64,000 nt of DNA, from the NCBI GenBank assembly GCA_036346405.1, contig CM070557.1, positions 56,364,016-56,428,015 on the forward strand, read 5' to 3'. Below are positions 12,125-23,509 of this stretch, one piece after another. Position 1 is the stretch's first letter; each line of letters begins with the position of its first letter. The notes beneath the pieces were generated by a model. It was not told the origin of the DNA. It did not search any database and saw nothing but the letters and a program-made list of their open reading frames with translations. The translations under genes and the position numbers were made by a program. Source of the stretch: Phyllostachys edulis. Taxonomy: Eukaryota > Streptophyta > Magnoliopsida > Poales > Poaceae.

Positions 12125-15100
12125 TATAAGGACCCGGGATTAACACCCCAAATCCTCTGTGCATTTCTGAACTAGTCCCATGATCAGTGTCTAGCTCACA
12201 CAGTAAACAAATATGGTACCACAACCATAATTGCAAACCTTTAATAATAAATAACAGAGTTGATTACAAGATAGGCTTTCGAGCCAACAGAACAGAACAC
12301 AATGGAAGTCGAAACAAGTAGCAGTAGAGCCTAGCTAATATGCCACAGGCAATCAACTAGGGCAGCGGCTTAGTCGTCGAGGTTTTCAACAACTGCACAG
12401 TCCTTCTCCTCTAAACAACATTTTATTAAGCAAGAGTGAGCACAAACAATCGTGCCCATCAAGTTACACCCAATAACAAAATTATAATGCATGCAGGGGT
12501 ATAACAAACGAAGGCTTATAGAGTTGATTTTTCCGTAAAGCAATGTTTCTTTCCAAATACTTGTACTAAGTTCCAAAGCAGTTATTCTATAATTAAAATT
12601 CATTTTCTAAATTCTCAAGTTTTATAGTCAGATAATATTCATCAACGAGTGGTGAAGGATACCCTCCTATCACAAGGCTACCCGCCCAATTCCCATTTGG
12701 ATAGAAATCCAAAACCATTTGATAAAATCTTTTGAAATCAAAACTAAAAGTCTAACTTGGAGTGGCTTTGCTAGCATGTCCATGACCATAGATACGGCTA
12801 TTCGAATAGTTTTACACTTTGCAGAGGTGTACAACTTTACCCACAAGAGATAATTATTTATACTGTCCGCTCACACAATTTCATAGGTGTGCGGCTAAGT
12901 AATTATCACAAGGCCTTTACAATGTACCATCCCACCGTAGTCCCGTCTCGCTAAGGTTTCGCCCTCTTTGGATAGAAATCCGCCGGATTCAAGCCCCCTC
13001 TTGCGCCAGGTGAGAATATATAAAAGTAGGTCATAAAAGGCGCCCACGCAACCGGATGGCACGACCACGGTGAAATGATACAAATTATTTAGCCAAGTCC
13101 CGCCCACCAGGACATGTGGTAGTACGATGTGGCTTAGCAAGATGCGGCTCGAAGACCAGTCCTTAATTAACTTGGGCGACTTTCCAAAAGAACCCTGGGC
13201 CTCGATCATAGAAATGAATCGATCCCGTGCATGAACATACACCCATCCAGCATCCATTTCGCCCAAGTCCAAACTAATTTTTATTTTATTTTAGTTTTTC
13301 AAAGCATTCATAAACTTTCATGACAAGCCAATGTCATGGATACCATTTTAGACAACATTTGATCTTTTGGCTGTAAATTTCCCCAAATCAAGATTTTTGG
13401 TCTAAGCTTTGACTAAGCATAAATTTCCAATATGTTCTAGCCATACTAACGTATTAACCAGAGTTTTATCTAGGGCAACAAGGGGTGAGAGATTCAATAT
13501 CTACGAATGGTAAAGTATGAGGTCAGTATTCCACCAACCAACAATCCAAAAGCCACGACTAGATCCACGACTAGATTCTACGAATAGATCCACGACCAGA
13601 TCCCATGATTGGATTCCACGACTGGATGTATTCCTATAATCCAATCTTCCATCAATCGTGTATTGCTATAATCCAACAATAAGGTCTTCTTATAATCAAA
13701 CGTCCAGCAGGTAAGCATTCTTACAATCCAATCCTCTCAATTTCTGACCCCTAAATACATCACAATCGGAAAGATTCTCCATACTGTCTATCTTGACAAT
13801 AAATGGCTATACAAGTGGAATTGGGAATAACTAGAAAGCTTAAAATGGGAATTTAAATAAGCATGCAATAATAATGTAAAACAGAAATTAAATAATTAAA
13901 ATACTGGGATTCAAATATGATCAAAGGGTGTAATTTGCCTTGCTTATTTAGTTGTTGTTCTTAAACAGCGTCAAAATGCAGAGATGTGCCGAAATTCGGT
14001 TCTTCGAAGTCGTCGGAATCTACACGCGAAAATAAGCCAAATTCAAATAAAATTCAAATGAACTCCAAATTAAATAATTTTTTAGTGTAGATAGCCAGAT
14101 CTTGAATTTAGATGAATTTAGAAATTTGAAACATTGGAATCGGAGCTCGTATGAAGGAGAACGAGCCCTCGGAAGGAGGTTTTGACCACCTGGTCGGAAG
14201 GGCTACGACCACCTGGTCGAAAAGGCTATGACCACCTGGTCGAAAAGGATCATGACCACTGGTCGGAAAGGCTACGACCACTGGTCGAAAAGGATCACGA
14301 CCACTGGTCGGAATGGTTAGCTCTGACCATCGGTCGAAAAGAGTTTCACCACCGGGCGGCAAGCGCGGGGTGGTCGCGCAGAGAAGAAGGCGGCAGCGAC
14401 GATATGGCTTTGGTGGCGCTAGGGCTCTGGTAGCTCTCGGAGTGAGCGGGTGCGAGCATGGGGTAGCCCGCAACCGCGCAATGCCGAAGGTGGGGGACGA
14501 AGGCGGCGGAGGACCACTGACGGCGGCGCAATCACCGACAGCGAGAACTTCGACCGAAGCGCTTGGAGCTCGAAATTCGGGCGATTGAGGGCGAGAGAGA
14601 GGAAGCGGGTTTAGGGAAAAGAGAGAGGAGGCTACGGGGCTCCGGGGGTGCTCCTTTATAGAGGTCGAGGGGGGAGGAGAGAGGAGACCGGCATGGGCAA
14701 GATATGTGTGAGCTCTGCCGCCGCAGGGCATGGTATGGAGCGCTCGTAGTGACAGGGGTAGGCGAGGAGGGGATGGGGGCAGGTGGAGGGGAAGAAAATG
14801 GGGGAAGCGGTGGCGGTGGGATTCGTGGCATTTAATGCTTGTTGATGAGGGCGGCGAAGCTGAGCGAAGGTGCAGTGGATGGGGATCATCCGATTCTGAT
14901 CGGACGGTCCAAAATGATTTGAACTTTCGGACTGTCTGAACGTTACATCCAAATTGGGCCGTTCAAACTCGATCGGATGGTCGATGATAGGGGAAGGCAC
15001 GGGCGCACGGAGAATGGGCCGTGGAGCTGGGCCGAAGGCGAGGAACAGGAGCGGGCCGAGAGAGAGATTCGGCCCGAAGGCAAAAGGAAGGTTTTAAATA

Positions 15101-15486
15101 GATTTTGATTTAAGAAATACAAGGAATCGGAAAGGCTTTTTAGAAAATAGTTAATTAGGTCCAAAAAATCTAGAAAAATACACGTAAATTCTTTGAATTA
15201 TTTGGAATTTAATAAAACTATTTATAACTATAGTTTAGTTTTTAATTTTACAAACAAATTAATTAATATTATTATTATTATTATTTAACTTTCGGGACAA
15301 AAGAAAAGGCCCTTTTTAAATACCAGAAGACTCAAGAAATTAATTAAGTTTTCCTTTTTAACTTTAAATCCAAGAAAATCTCAGAAACTCAATAAATTTT
15401 AATTTTGACCTTTTAAAAACTCAGGAAATCCAATAAAATAGTATTTTATTAATTTTAAAATAGTAACAGAACTTTGGGATGTTACA
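12125..15486 (-). repeat. Solo LTR (3,362 bp), Tekay-like, minus orientation
   Basis: On the minus strand it starts TGTAACATCCC (15486) and ends CCCGGGTCC plus a mutated terminus at 12125. The 5-bp duplication ATTTC is present at 12120-12124 and 15487-15491. There is no pol or primer-binding site, so it is a solo LTR. A minus-strand TATA box (CTATAAAGG) lies at 14653-14661, followed by a GC-rich leader, the same architecture as the LTR at 7068. Near-identical sequence recurs at 63329-64000. Open frames at 14108-15000 are compositional. A minisatellite lies at 14184-14340. Confidence 0.8.
14184..14340. repeat. Minisatellite of GACCACCTGGTCGAAAAGG units in the solo LTR
   Basis: Seven tandem units of 22-26 bp, each beginning GACCACCTGGTCG or GACCACTGGTCG. 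Each unit contains its own short palindrome (GACCA...TGGTC). The array lies in the LTR leader downstream of the TATA box on the minus strand. Confidence 0.85.
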
Positions 15487-15491
15487 ATTTC

Positions 15492-16227
15492 ACTCTATTT
15501 GCGCTCATAGAGAGAGGCCTGGTCATAGGGTTTTCGAATTACAGTTCTACTGTTTCTGTTCAAATCTACGATGCGGCTTGTGGATGTAGACTCTCCTCCC
15601 CTTGGTGGGTTCTGGGATTGCTAGTCGGTGCCTGAGCCGTCTGGATCTGGCGTCTCCACTGGATCCGATTGGCTCTTGGGCGATGGGTGGTGAGAACGTG
15701 GCTGCAGCGGTGATGTTGTGGGGCGGCTATGGCGGGCAACGACATGAGATTGTGGGGATGGTGTGGTGCCATATTCCGGGTGAAAACCATTGATCTGGCT
15801 TTTAGCTGGATTCGGCGACTGTCTTGTCCTCCTGCAAATGTCTATCAGTTGATGACCAACTGGGTTGGAAGTTTTGCTAGGAAGACAAGAAAGCTGAAGG
15901 AGGTAGAGCAGGAATTATTGGTCAGGGGCACTAGATTGTTGGGCAATGTGGCGATGGAGATTTTTGGGGGCAAGAAGAACGTGAACATCGTGGATCATGG
16001 AATGGGAATGATCCTGGTGGCAGTCATTTTTTGGTGTTTCTCTGTTATCTCTGTGTTTGTTTGCTGGCAGTTTTCGCTTGATACAATAGCAGTATCCGAG
16101 TCTCACTTGATGTTTTGGGTTGTAACTACTGTTTGCTTCTTTTTTTTTTGTTCTAGGTAGTTGTTTGAATTTTTGTAATATGGCTTCTTTTAATAGAAAC
16201 AGGGGAGACCTTTTATCAAAAAAAAAA
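15492..16227 (+). mobile_element. LINE-like 3' end with poly(A)
   Basis: The frame at ~15786-15940 reads LAFSWIRRLSC...NWVGSFARKTRKL. This resembles the zinc-finger region that closes plant L1-type and reverse-transcriptase pseudogene ORFs (typically ...ARKTRKLVLVG). It is followed by a T-rich 3' UTR and a terminal run of ten A at 16218-16227. The 5' part of the element is missing. Assignment is tentative and rests on the C-terminal motif and the poly(A) tail. Confidence 0.45.
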
Positions 16228-16320
16228 GTTGCCTAAGAAAGCCTGTATTTTACAGCCCTTGAGGGGCTCTTTCCCACCTTTGACATGCTTCCATCATCTT
16301 GCAATATCTGAAATAGTATA
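16228..16320 (-). pseudogene. Last-exon scrap of the BLE2-like family
   Basis: On the minus strand this ~90-bp stretch aligns by eye with the last exons at 43520-43620 and 18065-18170 (shared block around AAGCCTGTA.TTT.CAGCCCTTGAGG). It therefore derives from the same host family. It begins right after the poly(A) of the LINE-like tail and fades after ~16320. It has no open frame of useful length and is a dead fragment of an additional copy. Confidence 0.6.
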
Positions 16321-16601
16321 TATAGAGAGAGTTTCAACTCTAACTTCTCATTCCTGGGCTTCATAAATTCAACTTTATTCTGAATATATTCAACTTGATT
16401 TCAGAAACACACACGCACGCTGCACGCAGACAAATATTCAGCTTTACTTCTGTATACCGCACCAAACTTCTGAGAATTATATGATATCAATTCACACCAA
16501 AACTGTGATGCTCTTGAACCAGGTGGAGTAATCGTCTGAAAGGCTGAAACATCCACACCATTTATTCGTGGACATTTGAAGACAATTGGATATGTATTTA
16601 T

Positions 16602-17671
16602 TGTTGGAATTAATATGGGCTAGGCCCAAATATTATATTCTAATTAATTCCTAGTAAATCTCAAAGGCCCATGTGCAAGTGCTTAAAAATGTTTAGTCCC
16701 ACATCGAGGGATTAAGGGGAGTGACACCAGTTTAAAAGGTGGAACGTGGTAGCCCCTCTTGTGGAATTGGAAAGAGATAACACACGCGCGCGCTCGCTCG
16801 CCTCGCCGTGTGCGTGTGCGTGTGCGCAGACGTGTCGGGTGCGGGCGTGATTTTCTTTATCTATTCGAAAATCGAAATGCACTGAAATTGATGGTGACTG
16901 TTGGTCTCTGGTCTCTTTGTTTTTGCCTTTAAATGTAGCAGTGTTGGTCCTGATGGTGATCGTTGGCCTTTGGTCTTCGGCGATCGCCCTGATGGTGACT
17001 GTTGGCCTTTAGACTTCTGGCGACTGTCCTTGATGGTGACTGCTGGTCTTTGGTCTTCTGATGACTTTTGAGTTCTGTCTTTTGGCTATATAAGGAGGCT
17101 GAGAGTACTGGCTCTGGCCCGAGCTTTTTCCACTTCCACTCTTCTGAATTCCACAGTGCTTGTTGCTGTCTTTGGCGATCTCCATCCCGGCGAGGCGCGT
17201 GTACAGCCGCACCGGGCCAGAACCTCGTCTTTGAAGGCTTTCACGAGTGAGGACGAATAAGGTTTTTGGGGAGCGTTCGCGCAACTGCTCGCTGCTTCGT
17301 CTACATCAAGTGCACGACTACGACTCTCTGCTACGTTCTACAACAACTGCGCGACTACATCTCTCTGCTACGTTCTACACCAACTGCACGACTACTACCA
17401 CTACGTCATGATGAACGACGTCATCATCAAGAACACTGCAGCATCTTCTTCTTCCACTGAATCCGGGTATGTCTATATTACTTGGTTTGCTTTACTGTCT
17501 ATTGTTGTCTTGAACACTGAGATAGAAATGCTAGTTTCTGTTCTTCTAGAATCTAGTATTGCTAAAGTGTTCCTTGTGATCTGCTTTGTGAAAATAGCTA
17601 GAGTATTTTCCATGTTTTCTCTAGCTTATTTCTGGATTAAAGTAATTCGAAGAATGCTTATAAACTCAACA
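16602..17671 (+). repeat. Ty1/copia-type solo LTR (1,070 bp)
   Basis: Starts TGTTGGAATTAATATGGG and ends TAAACTCAACA. The 5-bp duplication TTTAT lies at 16597-16601 and 17672-17676. A TATA box TATATAAG at 17087-17094 supports the plus orientation. A TTTAGTCCCACATCGAGG motif and a GC-repeat block (CGCGCGCTCGCTCG, ~16785-16802) lie upstream of it. No internal coding region is present. TGTTGG ends and this layout are common in plant copia LTRs. The family is not identified. Confidence 0.75.
17087..17094 (+). promoter_or_regulatory. TATA box of the copia-type solo LTR
   Basis: TATATAAG within CTATATAAGGAGG, about 485 bp into the LTR and preceding a leader-like stretch. It is the expected position for the U3/R promoter. 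Confidence 0.5.
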
Positions 17672-17987
17672 TTTATTATTTAAGCAATTAGTGGTAGCAA
17701 CACAGATAAATAAATTACAATATAGGAAGTGTACTTACAATGTCCTTTATTCTCGCTGCAAAGCAAAGTCTTCTTCATTCTAAGAAGGTCGTACATACAT
17801 CCACTGTTGTTTATCCAGGTTAGAAATAAGCATGGTCTTATGGCTCCAACTTGCATTCTTGATATCAACTCTAATTTCATCGCCTCATTGGATCTCCTAC
17901 TTGGATTGGATAGTAGGACAGTCATACCAGACACCACCAACATGCATTGCTAGCTGACACTGCTGAATGCTGATGCTTCATAGCCAA

Positions 17988-18376
17988 TCATGTTACAGAA
18001 CGCATGAATTCTTCTTTTGCTCTGGCCACGAGATTGGAGAGTGGTATGCTGTACTCCATGAGTCCTGCATTCCCCAAGAAGAACCTGTAGTTTTCAACCT
18101 TTGAGGGTGTCTCTTCTACCACTGAGAGTGCTTCCATCATCCCGCATTCGTTGAAACAGTTTGCATAACGAGAATTGTTCTCCATCATATATATGACTTG
18201 CTCAACTATCACCCTCCTGATCCCGGGACAATGAATAGTGGGTTTTATATTTAAATTCAGTGCGTTGACAAGCCTCTTCACAAATCTTCGGGAAGGATGC
18301 TATGTATTTGTGAACTAAGGCCAATAAGGACCTTTAGTTCTCCTGCCTCCTCTGTATCCATTATTCTTTTCAACAC
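17988..18376 (-). pseudogene. Exon 3 of the broken BLE2-like gene
   Basis: Acceptor CTACAG|GTGTTG at 18377. Reads VLKRIMDTEEAGELKVLIGL, then SSQIHSILPEDL. About 13 codons present in the 43458 copy (MQALEQGPNEARF) are missing around 18278, and the frame shifts. It resumes with KRLVNAL...HCPGIRRVIVEQ...YANCFNECGMMEAL and LFLGNAGLMEYS, stopping at 17988. The deletion rules out a normal C-terminus. Confidence 0.75.
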
Positions 18377-18728
18377 CTGTAGTGGAAATAGCAATGTCAT
18401 GTGAGGTAAGACAAAACATAATTGACAAACTAGATTTCCACCTATTTCTAGGATGCTTCCATCCATCCACTCAGTTGTGCTATATAGAACAGTAGTTCTT
18501 ACGAGTACAGTTTTTGAACTGCGCGAGAACATATAGTGCCATCAATGCAAATAACATGTGTGCATATGCATGCCTATGTAATATTGTAATGAAGTATCTA
18601 AAGAAAGAAAAATTTAGGTCAAATTTATATAGTTAAGGAAAAAGAAAGATGACAAGTACATACTCAAATGATAAATTACATTGCACATCTCTAACATTGA
18701 ACTTGTAGCTTGAATTAGCAGGGCTCAC

Positions 18729-19708
18729 CTCTCGCAAGGAATGTGATAGTTCAGTCAGGTCCGAACTGCTGAGCTTGGGTCGAGCATTCAGGCATAGATT
18801 TTGCAATAGACTTGCAGCCACATATCTGTGTCTGTCATCTTGGATCATGACTGTGAGTTCTCTAATGAATACATACACTGGTTCCTTCAACATAACTGAG
18901 CAGTTATTGGCACTCTCCATTGCCAGCAAGGCTAGTGCTTGACCAGCTGTTATTTTTAGTGATTGATCAGAATATGTGCTTGATGGTGCATGTCGGGCAA
19001 GAAATGCATGGATCAACCTGCTAATGATCACTCGGATGCGCCCGATCTCTGCTACCAGCTTCCTTAGTTCTTGACTGCCTTCAATGTCGTTCAACATCTC
19101 TGCGAGGTTTCTCAATAGGAAGGGATGTTCCGACATCTTCTGCCGCAGTGTTATACCGATTTCCCCACCGGTGTTTGAGAGCCTTCTCAGCAACTTCAGT
19201 GATGACCCTTTTAGTATGTTCTGCTGCACCTCATTGGTATACCCTATGATCTTCGGGATGAGGTCGGTTGCTCTGCTAATTTCCACACAGTTGTCAGGAT
19301 CACAATCCGCAAGCGTCTCAAGAATTGACATGCCCAGTGCAGGGAGGAGGTCCTGATCTGTGAATGGCTCCTCCTTTTGAATCGAGCAGCATTTTGACAT
19401 ACAATACCAACATCCGAGCATCCAGGAATTCTGTCTATTATTGGTGTGCAGAAGAGGGTCTTGACTCTGCTCTTGGTTATCACCTGGGTCCAGAATTGTA
19501 TCTTGTCTTCCCTCCTGTCTGTCATACGTGTACTGAAGTGGGTTTCGTCTTTTCAGTTGGTTATCAGTGCCCAGAAGTGAAGATATGTTTTGCATTGACC
19601 CAGGGATCGCAACAACTTGGAGGCTCTTCGCAAGATTGCTGATGACCTTTGCAGCAAATAATCTGATTGCCTCATTCTCTGGAGTTGTCCAGCCCATCAT
19701 TCTGATCG
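18729..19708 (-). pseudogene. Armadillo-like half of exon 2, broken BLE2-like gene
   Basis: An open minus-strand frame reads MMGWTTPENEAIRLFAAKVI, KSLQVVAIPGSMQNISSLL, KEEPFTDQDLLPALGMSI, NCVEISRATDLIPKIIGYT, GEIGITLRQKMSEHPFLLRN, AGQALALLAMESANNCSVML and YVAASLLQNLCL. It ends at a preserved splice donor (AG|GTGAGC) at 18728. Compared with the 43458 copy, about 14 codons are absent after KLVAEIG, apparently in frame. The segment itself is open for more than 300 codons. The transposon at 19709 cuts it off from the membrane part, although the frame stays open far into that transposon, giving a spurious 512-codon ORF. Confidence 0.8.
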
Positions 19709-20296
19709 GGCTAGACTCCAAAAAGAACAGGAGCTGAAGCAGAGCAGAGCCAGGGAGAAGAAGTGGAATGCGCGGAACACACCTAGATCCAGAGAGAGGA
19801 CGATGACGGTGAGCTGGATATGCTGCTCCATTCCCACCGCCACGCTCCCTCCCGGCCACCGCGTTGCTCCTTTGGTGCCGCCCGCTCCCTTCCGCCCTGT
19901 TTGTTGCGCTGCCACCCGCTTGCTCGCGCCGCATCTCTGTTCGCCCGTTTAAGTGCGCTACCATACGCTTCTTCTGCGCCGTATCACGCCTGCTTGCCGT
20001 CGCGTCGTAGTGCCGTGTCCACTGACTGTCGCTGTCCTTCAAAGCCTGCGCTTCTGCTCGTTCGCCACTTGGGGCGAGCCTCTGAGAGAGTATGAAGGAA
20101 AATGGATCTAATGTGTTATACGGGCCACGCACGAGGTGTGCGGAGTGCGAACTGAATTCAATTGCGGACATAAAAATATAATTTTGGCATAACTAATAAC
20201 ATATACATCTAACATACCTATTATAAACTAGATATTTTGAAGAAAAAAAAAGGTGTTCAGCTGAACACCCTTGACCCGTGAAGGGTCCGCCCTTGC
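19709..20296. mobile_element. Transposon inserted in exon 2, with GGGC...GCCC ends
   Basis: Comparison with the uninterrupted copy (45010-45035) shows a ~590-bp insertion between the membrane and armadillo halves. The flanks ATTCTGATC and TTGCTAATC look like a diverged 9-bp (or 8-bp) duplication. Ends are GGGCTAGAC... and the complement of GTCCGCCC. The interior has a GC-rich part (19800-20090) and an AT-rich part with a GGTGTTCAGCTGAACACC palindrome (~20252-20269). The last ~285 bp are also found in the tandem copies at 21100 and 22201 and in the paralogue at 39438. Superfamily (hAT or MULE) is undetermined. Confidence 0.55.
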
Positions 20297-21096
20297 TAAT
20301 CAATGTGTCCACCGTCTTTGTGGAGGTGCTGAATTTCAAGAGTAGCGCCTTGGTGGGCTCTCGTTGGAGAAAGCTGTGCAGCATCTGAACCCCATATAGC
20401 TGATTGGCGGCTGAGTCCGAGTTCGTGCAATCCATCGCAAAGCTGGTCAGTTGCATGATCTTTGGAGTAAGCACAGCCCCTACAATGCATTGCGCAAAGA
20501 TATACGAATAGTACATGTTGATGCATTTCATTCCCCACGGGCATCTGAACCCGCTTTGATGAACCAAGAATCTCCGAGGAATGAATGAAAAGAACTCGAG
20601 GATGCAGGCCACAATGTAGAGTGCCCCTTGGCCAAGCACCATATTATAGAAGATATTTTGCGATGCAAAGAAATTCTTTTCAGAAGACCTAGTATTGGTG
20701 ATATTGTCATCCTTAAGTAGGTGTATCAGTGCTAGCACAACACGCCCGACTGCTGCTGGTATCTGCAAGTTGCCAAATGACTCTACTACTAAAGCAAGTA
20801 TTAGGAATATGCCCTTAAAGAGCCTGGGAATTGGAGATGAGATGTACCCCAAGATCACTATGGCAGCACACATGCACAAGAACATAATCACTGGACGCCA
20901 GAATAACATCTTGCGGCCAATAGGACTATTCACTAATGCAGTGATCCTTTGAAACTGCAACCTGCTGATTGTCAGTATGAACACTGTCACTAGTAGTAGA
21001 GTGAAAACGCTTCTAGGTGTTTGCAACTTCTCTTTGGGTATTGATGTTTCCAAGAACATACATGGGACCAACAATAGGATGGCGACCAAGGGTTGT
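20297..21096 (-). pseudogene. Membrane-domain segment, tandem copy A
   Basis: The open minus-strand frame includes PLVAILLLVPCMFLETSIPK, VFTLLLVTVFILTISRLQFQ, MLFWRPVIMFLCMCAAIVIL, GNLQIPAAVGRVVLALIHLL, ILEFFSFIPRRFLVHQSG and QLYGVQMLHSFLQREPTKAL. It has four or more hydrophobic stretches that should span a membrane. This is the best-preserved of the three copies. It has lost the N-terminal end (replaced by the tandem junction at 21097) and runs into transposon sequence at 20296, giving an artificial C-terminus. A product, if any, would be a 305-residue truncated membrane protein. Confidence 0.75.
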
Positions 21097-21404
21097 AGCG
21101 CCGTGTCCACCGACCGTCGCTGTCCTTCATAGCCCGCGCTTCTGCTCGTTCGCCACTTGGAAAGGGGGGCCAGAGCCCCCCCCCCCCCCGGGAGTGTATG
21201 AAGGAAAATGGACCTAATGTGTTATATGGGCCACGCACGAGGTGTGGGGAGTACGGACTGAATTCATTTGCGGACATAAATATATAATTTTGGCATAACT
21301 AATAACATATACATCTAATATACCTATTATATACTAGATATTTTGAATAAAAAAAATAGTTGTTCAGCTGAACACCCTTGACCCACGAAGAGTCCGCCCT
21401 TGCT

Positions 21405-22196
21405 GATCAATGTGTCCACCGTCTTTGTGGAGGTGCTGAATTTCGAGAGTAGCGCCTTGGTGGGCTCTCGTTGGAGAAAGCTATGCAGCATCTGAACCCC
21501 ATATAGCTAGTTGGTGGTGAGTCTCGAGTTCGTGAAATCATGCATAAAGTCGGTCGGTTGCATGATCTTTGGAGCAAGCACACCCCGCAATGAATTGCTC
21601 AAAGATATACTGAATAGTACATGTTGATGCATTTCATTCCCCATCGCATCTGAACTCGCTTCGATGAACCAAGAATCTCCGAGGAATGAATGAAAAGAAC
21701 TCGAGGATGCAGCCACAATGTAGAGTGCCCTTGGCCAAGCACCATATTATAGAAGATATTTTGCGATGCAAAGAAATTCTTTTCGAAGACCTAGTATCGG
21801 TGATATTGCCATCCTTAAGTAGGTGTATCGAGTGCTAGCACAACACGCCCGACCACTTTGGTATCTGCATGTTGCCAAATGACTCTACTACTAAAGCAAG
21901 CATTAGGAATATGCCCATAAAGAGTCCAGGGAATTGGAGATGAGATGTACCCCAAGATCACTATAGCAACAAGACATGCACAAGAACATAATCACTGGAC
22001 GCCAGAATAACATCTTGCGGCCAATAGGACTATTCACTAATGCAGTGATCCTTTGAAACTGCAGCCTGTTGATTGTTAGTATGAACACTGCCACTAGTAC
22101 TAGTGTGAAAACGCTTGGTGTTTTCAACTTCTCTTTGGGTATTGATGTTCCCAAGAACAAACAGGGGACCAACAATAGGATGGCGACCAAGGGTCA
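21405..22196 (-). pseudogene. Membrane-domain segment, tandem copy B (frameshifted)
   Basis: The same segment as copy A. It is readable as AILLLVPCLFLGTSIPKEK and VFTLVLVAVFILTINRLQF, then a frameshift near 21960-21970. It carries several more single-base losses (for example near 21530, 21600 and 21780), so only short pieces remain open. It is the most decayed copy of the three. Confidence 0.75.
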
Positions 22197-22472
22197 TAGC
22201 GCCGTGTCCACCGACTGTCGCTGTCCTTTATAGGCCACGCTTCTGCTCGTTCACCACTCGGAGAGTACGAAGGAAAATAGTCCTAATGTGTTATATGTGC
22301 CACGCACGAGGTGTGGGGAGTGCGGACTGAATTCATTTACAGATATTAATATATAATTTGGGCATAACTAATAACATATACATCTAATATACCTGTTATA
22401 TACTAGATATTTTGAAGAAAAAAATAGGTGTTCAGCTGAACACCGTTGATGCATGAAGGGTCTGCCCTTGTT

Positions 22473-23509
22473 GATCAATGTGTCCACCGTCTTTGTGGAG
22501 GTGCTGAATTTTGAGAGTAGAGCCTTGGTGGGCTCTTGTTGGAGAAAGTTGTGCAGCATCTGAACCCCATATAGCTGGTTGGTGGCTAAGTCCGAGTTCG
22601 TGAAATCCATCGCAAAGCTGGTCAGTTGCATGATCTTTGGAGCAAGCACACCCCGTGTAATGCATTGCTCAAAGATATACGAATAGTACATGTTGATGCA
22701 TTTAATTCCCCACTGGCATTTGAACCCGCTTCGATGAACCAAGAATCTCCGAGGAATGAATGAAAAGAACCCGAGGATGCAGGCCACAATGTAGAGTGCC
22801 CCTTGGCCAAGCACCATATTATAGAAGATATTTTGCGATGCAAAGAAATTCTTTTTAGAAGACCTAGTACTGGTGATATTATCATCCTTAAGTAGGTGTA
22901 TCAGTGCTAGCACAACACGCCCGACATTCTTTGGTATCTCAAGTTGCCAAATGACTCTACTACTAAAGCAAGCATTAGGAATATGCCCATAAAGAGTCTG
23001 GGAATTGGAGATGAGATGTACCCCAAGATCACTATAGCAGCGCACATGCACAAGAACATAATCACCGGGCGCCGAATAACATCTTGCGCCAATAGGACTA
23101 TTCACTAATGCAAGGATCCTTTGAAACGCAACTCGCCGATTGTTAGTATGAACACCGCCACTAGCGATAGTGTGAAAACGCTTCTAGGTGTTTGCAACTT
23201 CTCTTTGGGTATTGATGTTTCCAAGAACAGACAGGGGACCAACAATAGGATGGTGATCAAGGGGCTCCACTGTGATATGATGCGGTGTTGTGGATCGCAG
23301 GATGGGTTTAGAATAACTGCACATAGAAGGTTGCTGAGTACAAATAGAATTATGGCCACAACGAGGATGTAAATCGACATAGAGTTGTTATTGTATTTTG
23401 CCATGAGGAATACTAGAACATCGGTCAAGCACACAATCACAAACACCCTATTCAGGCGAGGACTTCTGAAGGCACCCCGTGTGCGGAAGAAGAATTGGTA
23501 ATCCAGTCT
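22473..23509 (-). pseudogene. Membrane-domain segment, copy C, with the true 5' part of exon 2
   Basis: Contains the family's upstream membrane spans (FVIVCLTDVLVFLMAKYN, YILVVAIILFVLSNLLCAVI) that copies A and B lack. The frame breaks near 23100 and continues as VVLALIHLLKDDNIT, LGQGALYIVACILGFFSFIP and QLYGVQMLHNFLQQEPTKAL. The sequence at 23510 jumps into the Tat retrotransposon exactly at the duplicated AGTCT and resumes at 36670. Confidence 0.8.

Larger units (their letters stand above)
20012..23509 (-). repeat. Three head-to-tail copies of a ~1.09-kb unit (transposon tail + membrane exon)
   Basis: The phrase GCCGTGTCCAC starts units at 20012, 21100 and 22201, giving periods of 1,088 and 1,101 bp. 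Each unit holds ~0.3 kb of the transposon's right part followed by the membrane-coding part of exon 2. The junctions between units join GGATGGCGACCAAGGG (gene) directly to TAGCGCCGTGTCC (transposon). The third unit continues past that point into normal exon 2 sequence, showing it is the original 5' end. This is a classic tandem duplication of an internal gene segment. Confidence 0.85.

Noticed and set aside
14108..15000. Long minus-strand ORFs (up to 207 codons) in the solo LTR
   Set aside because: They overlap the GC-rich LTR leader and the minisatellite, are Pro/Ser/Arg-rich in several frames at once, and show no protein motif.
18633..20171. A 512-codon ORF read as a novel protein with an unusual N-terminus
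   Set aside because: The N-terminal ~155 codons are transposon sequence read through into the armadillo half of the broken gene; the paralogue at 43.5 kb shows the true structure.
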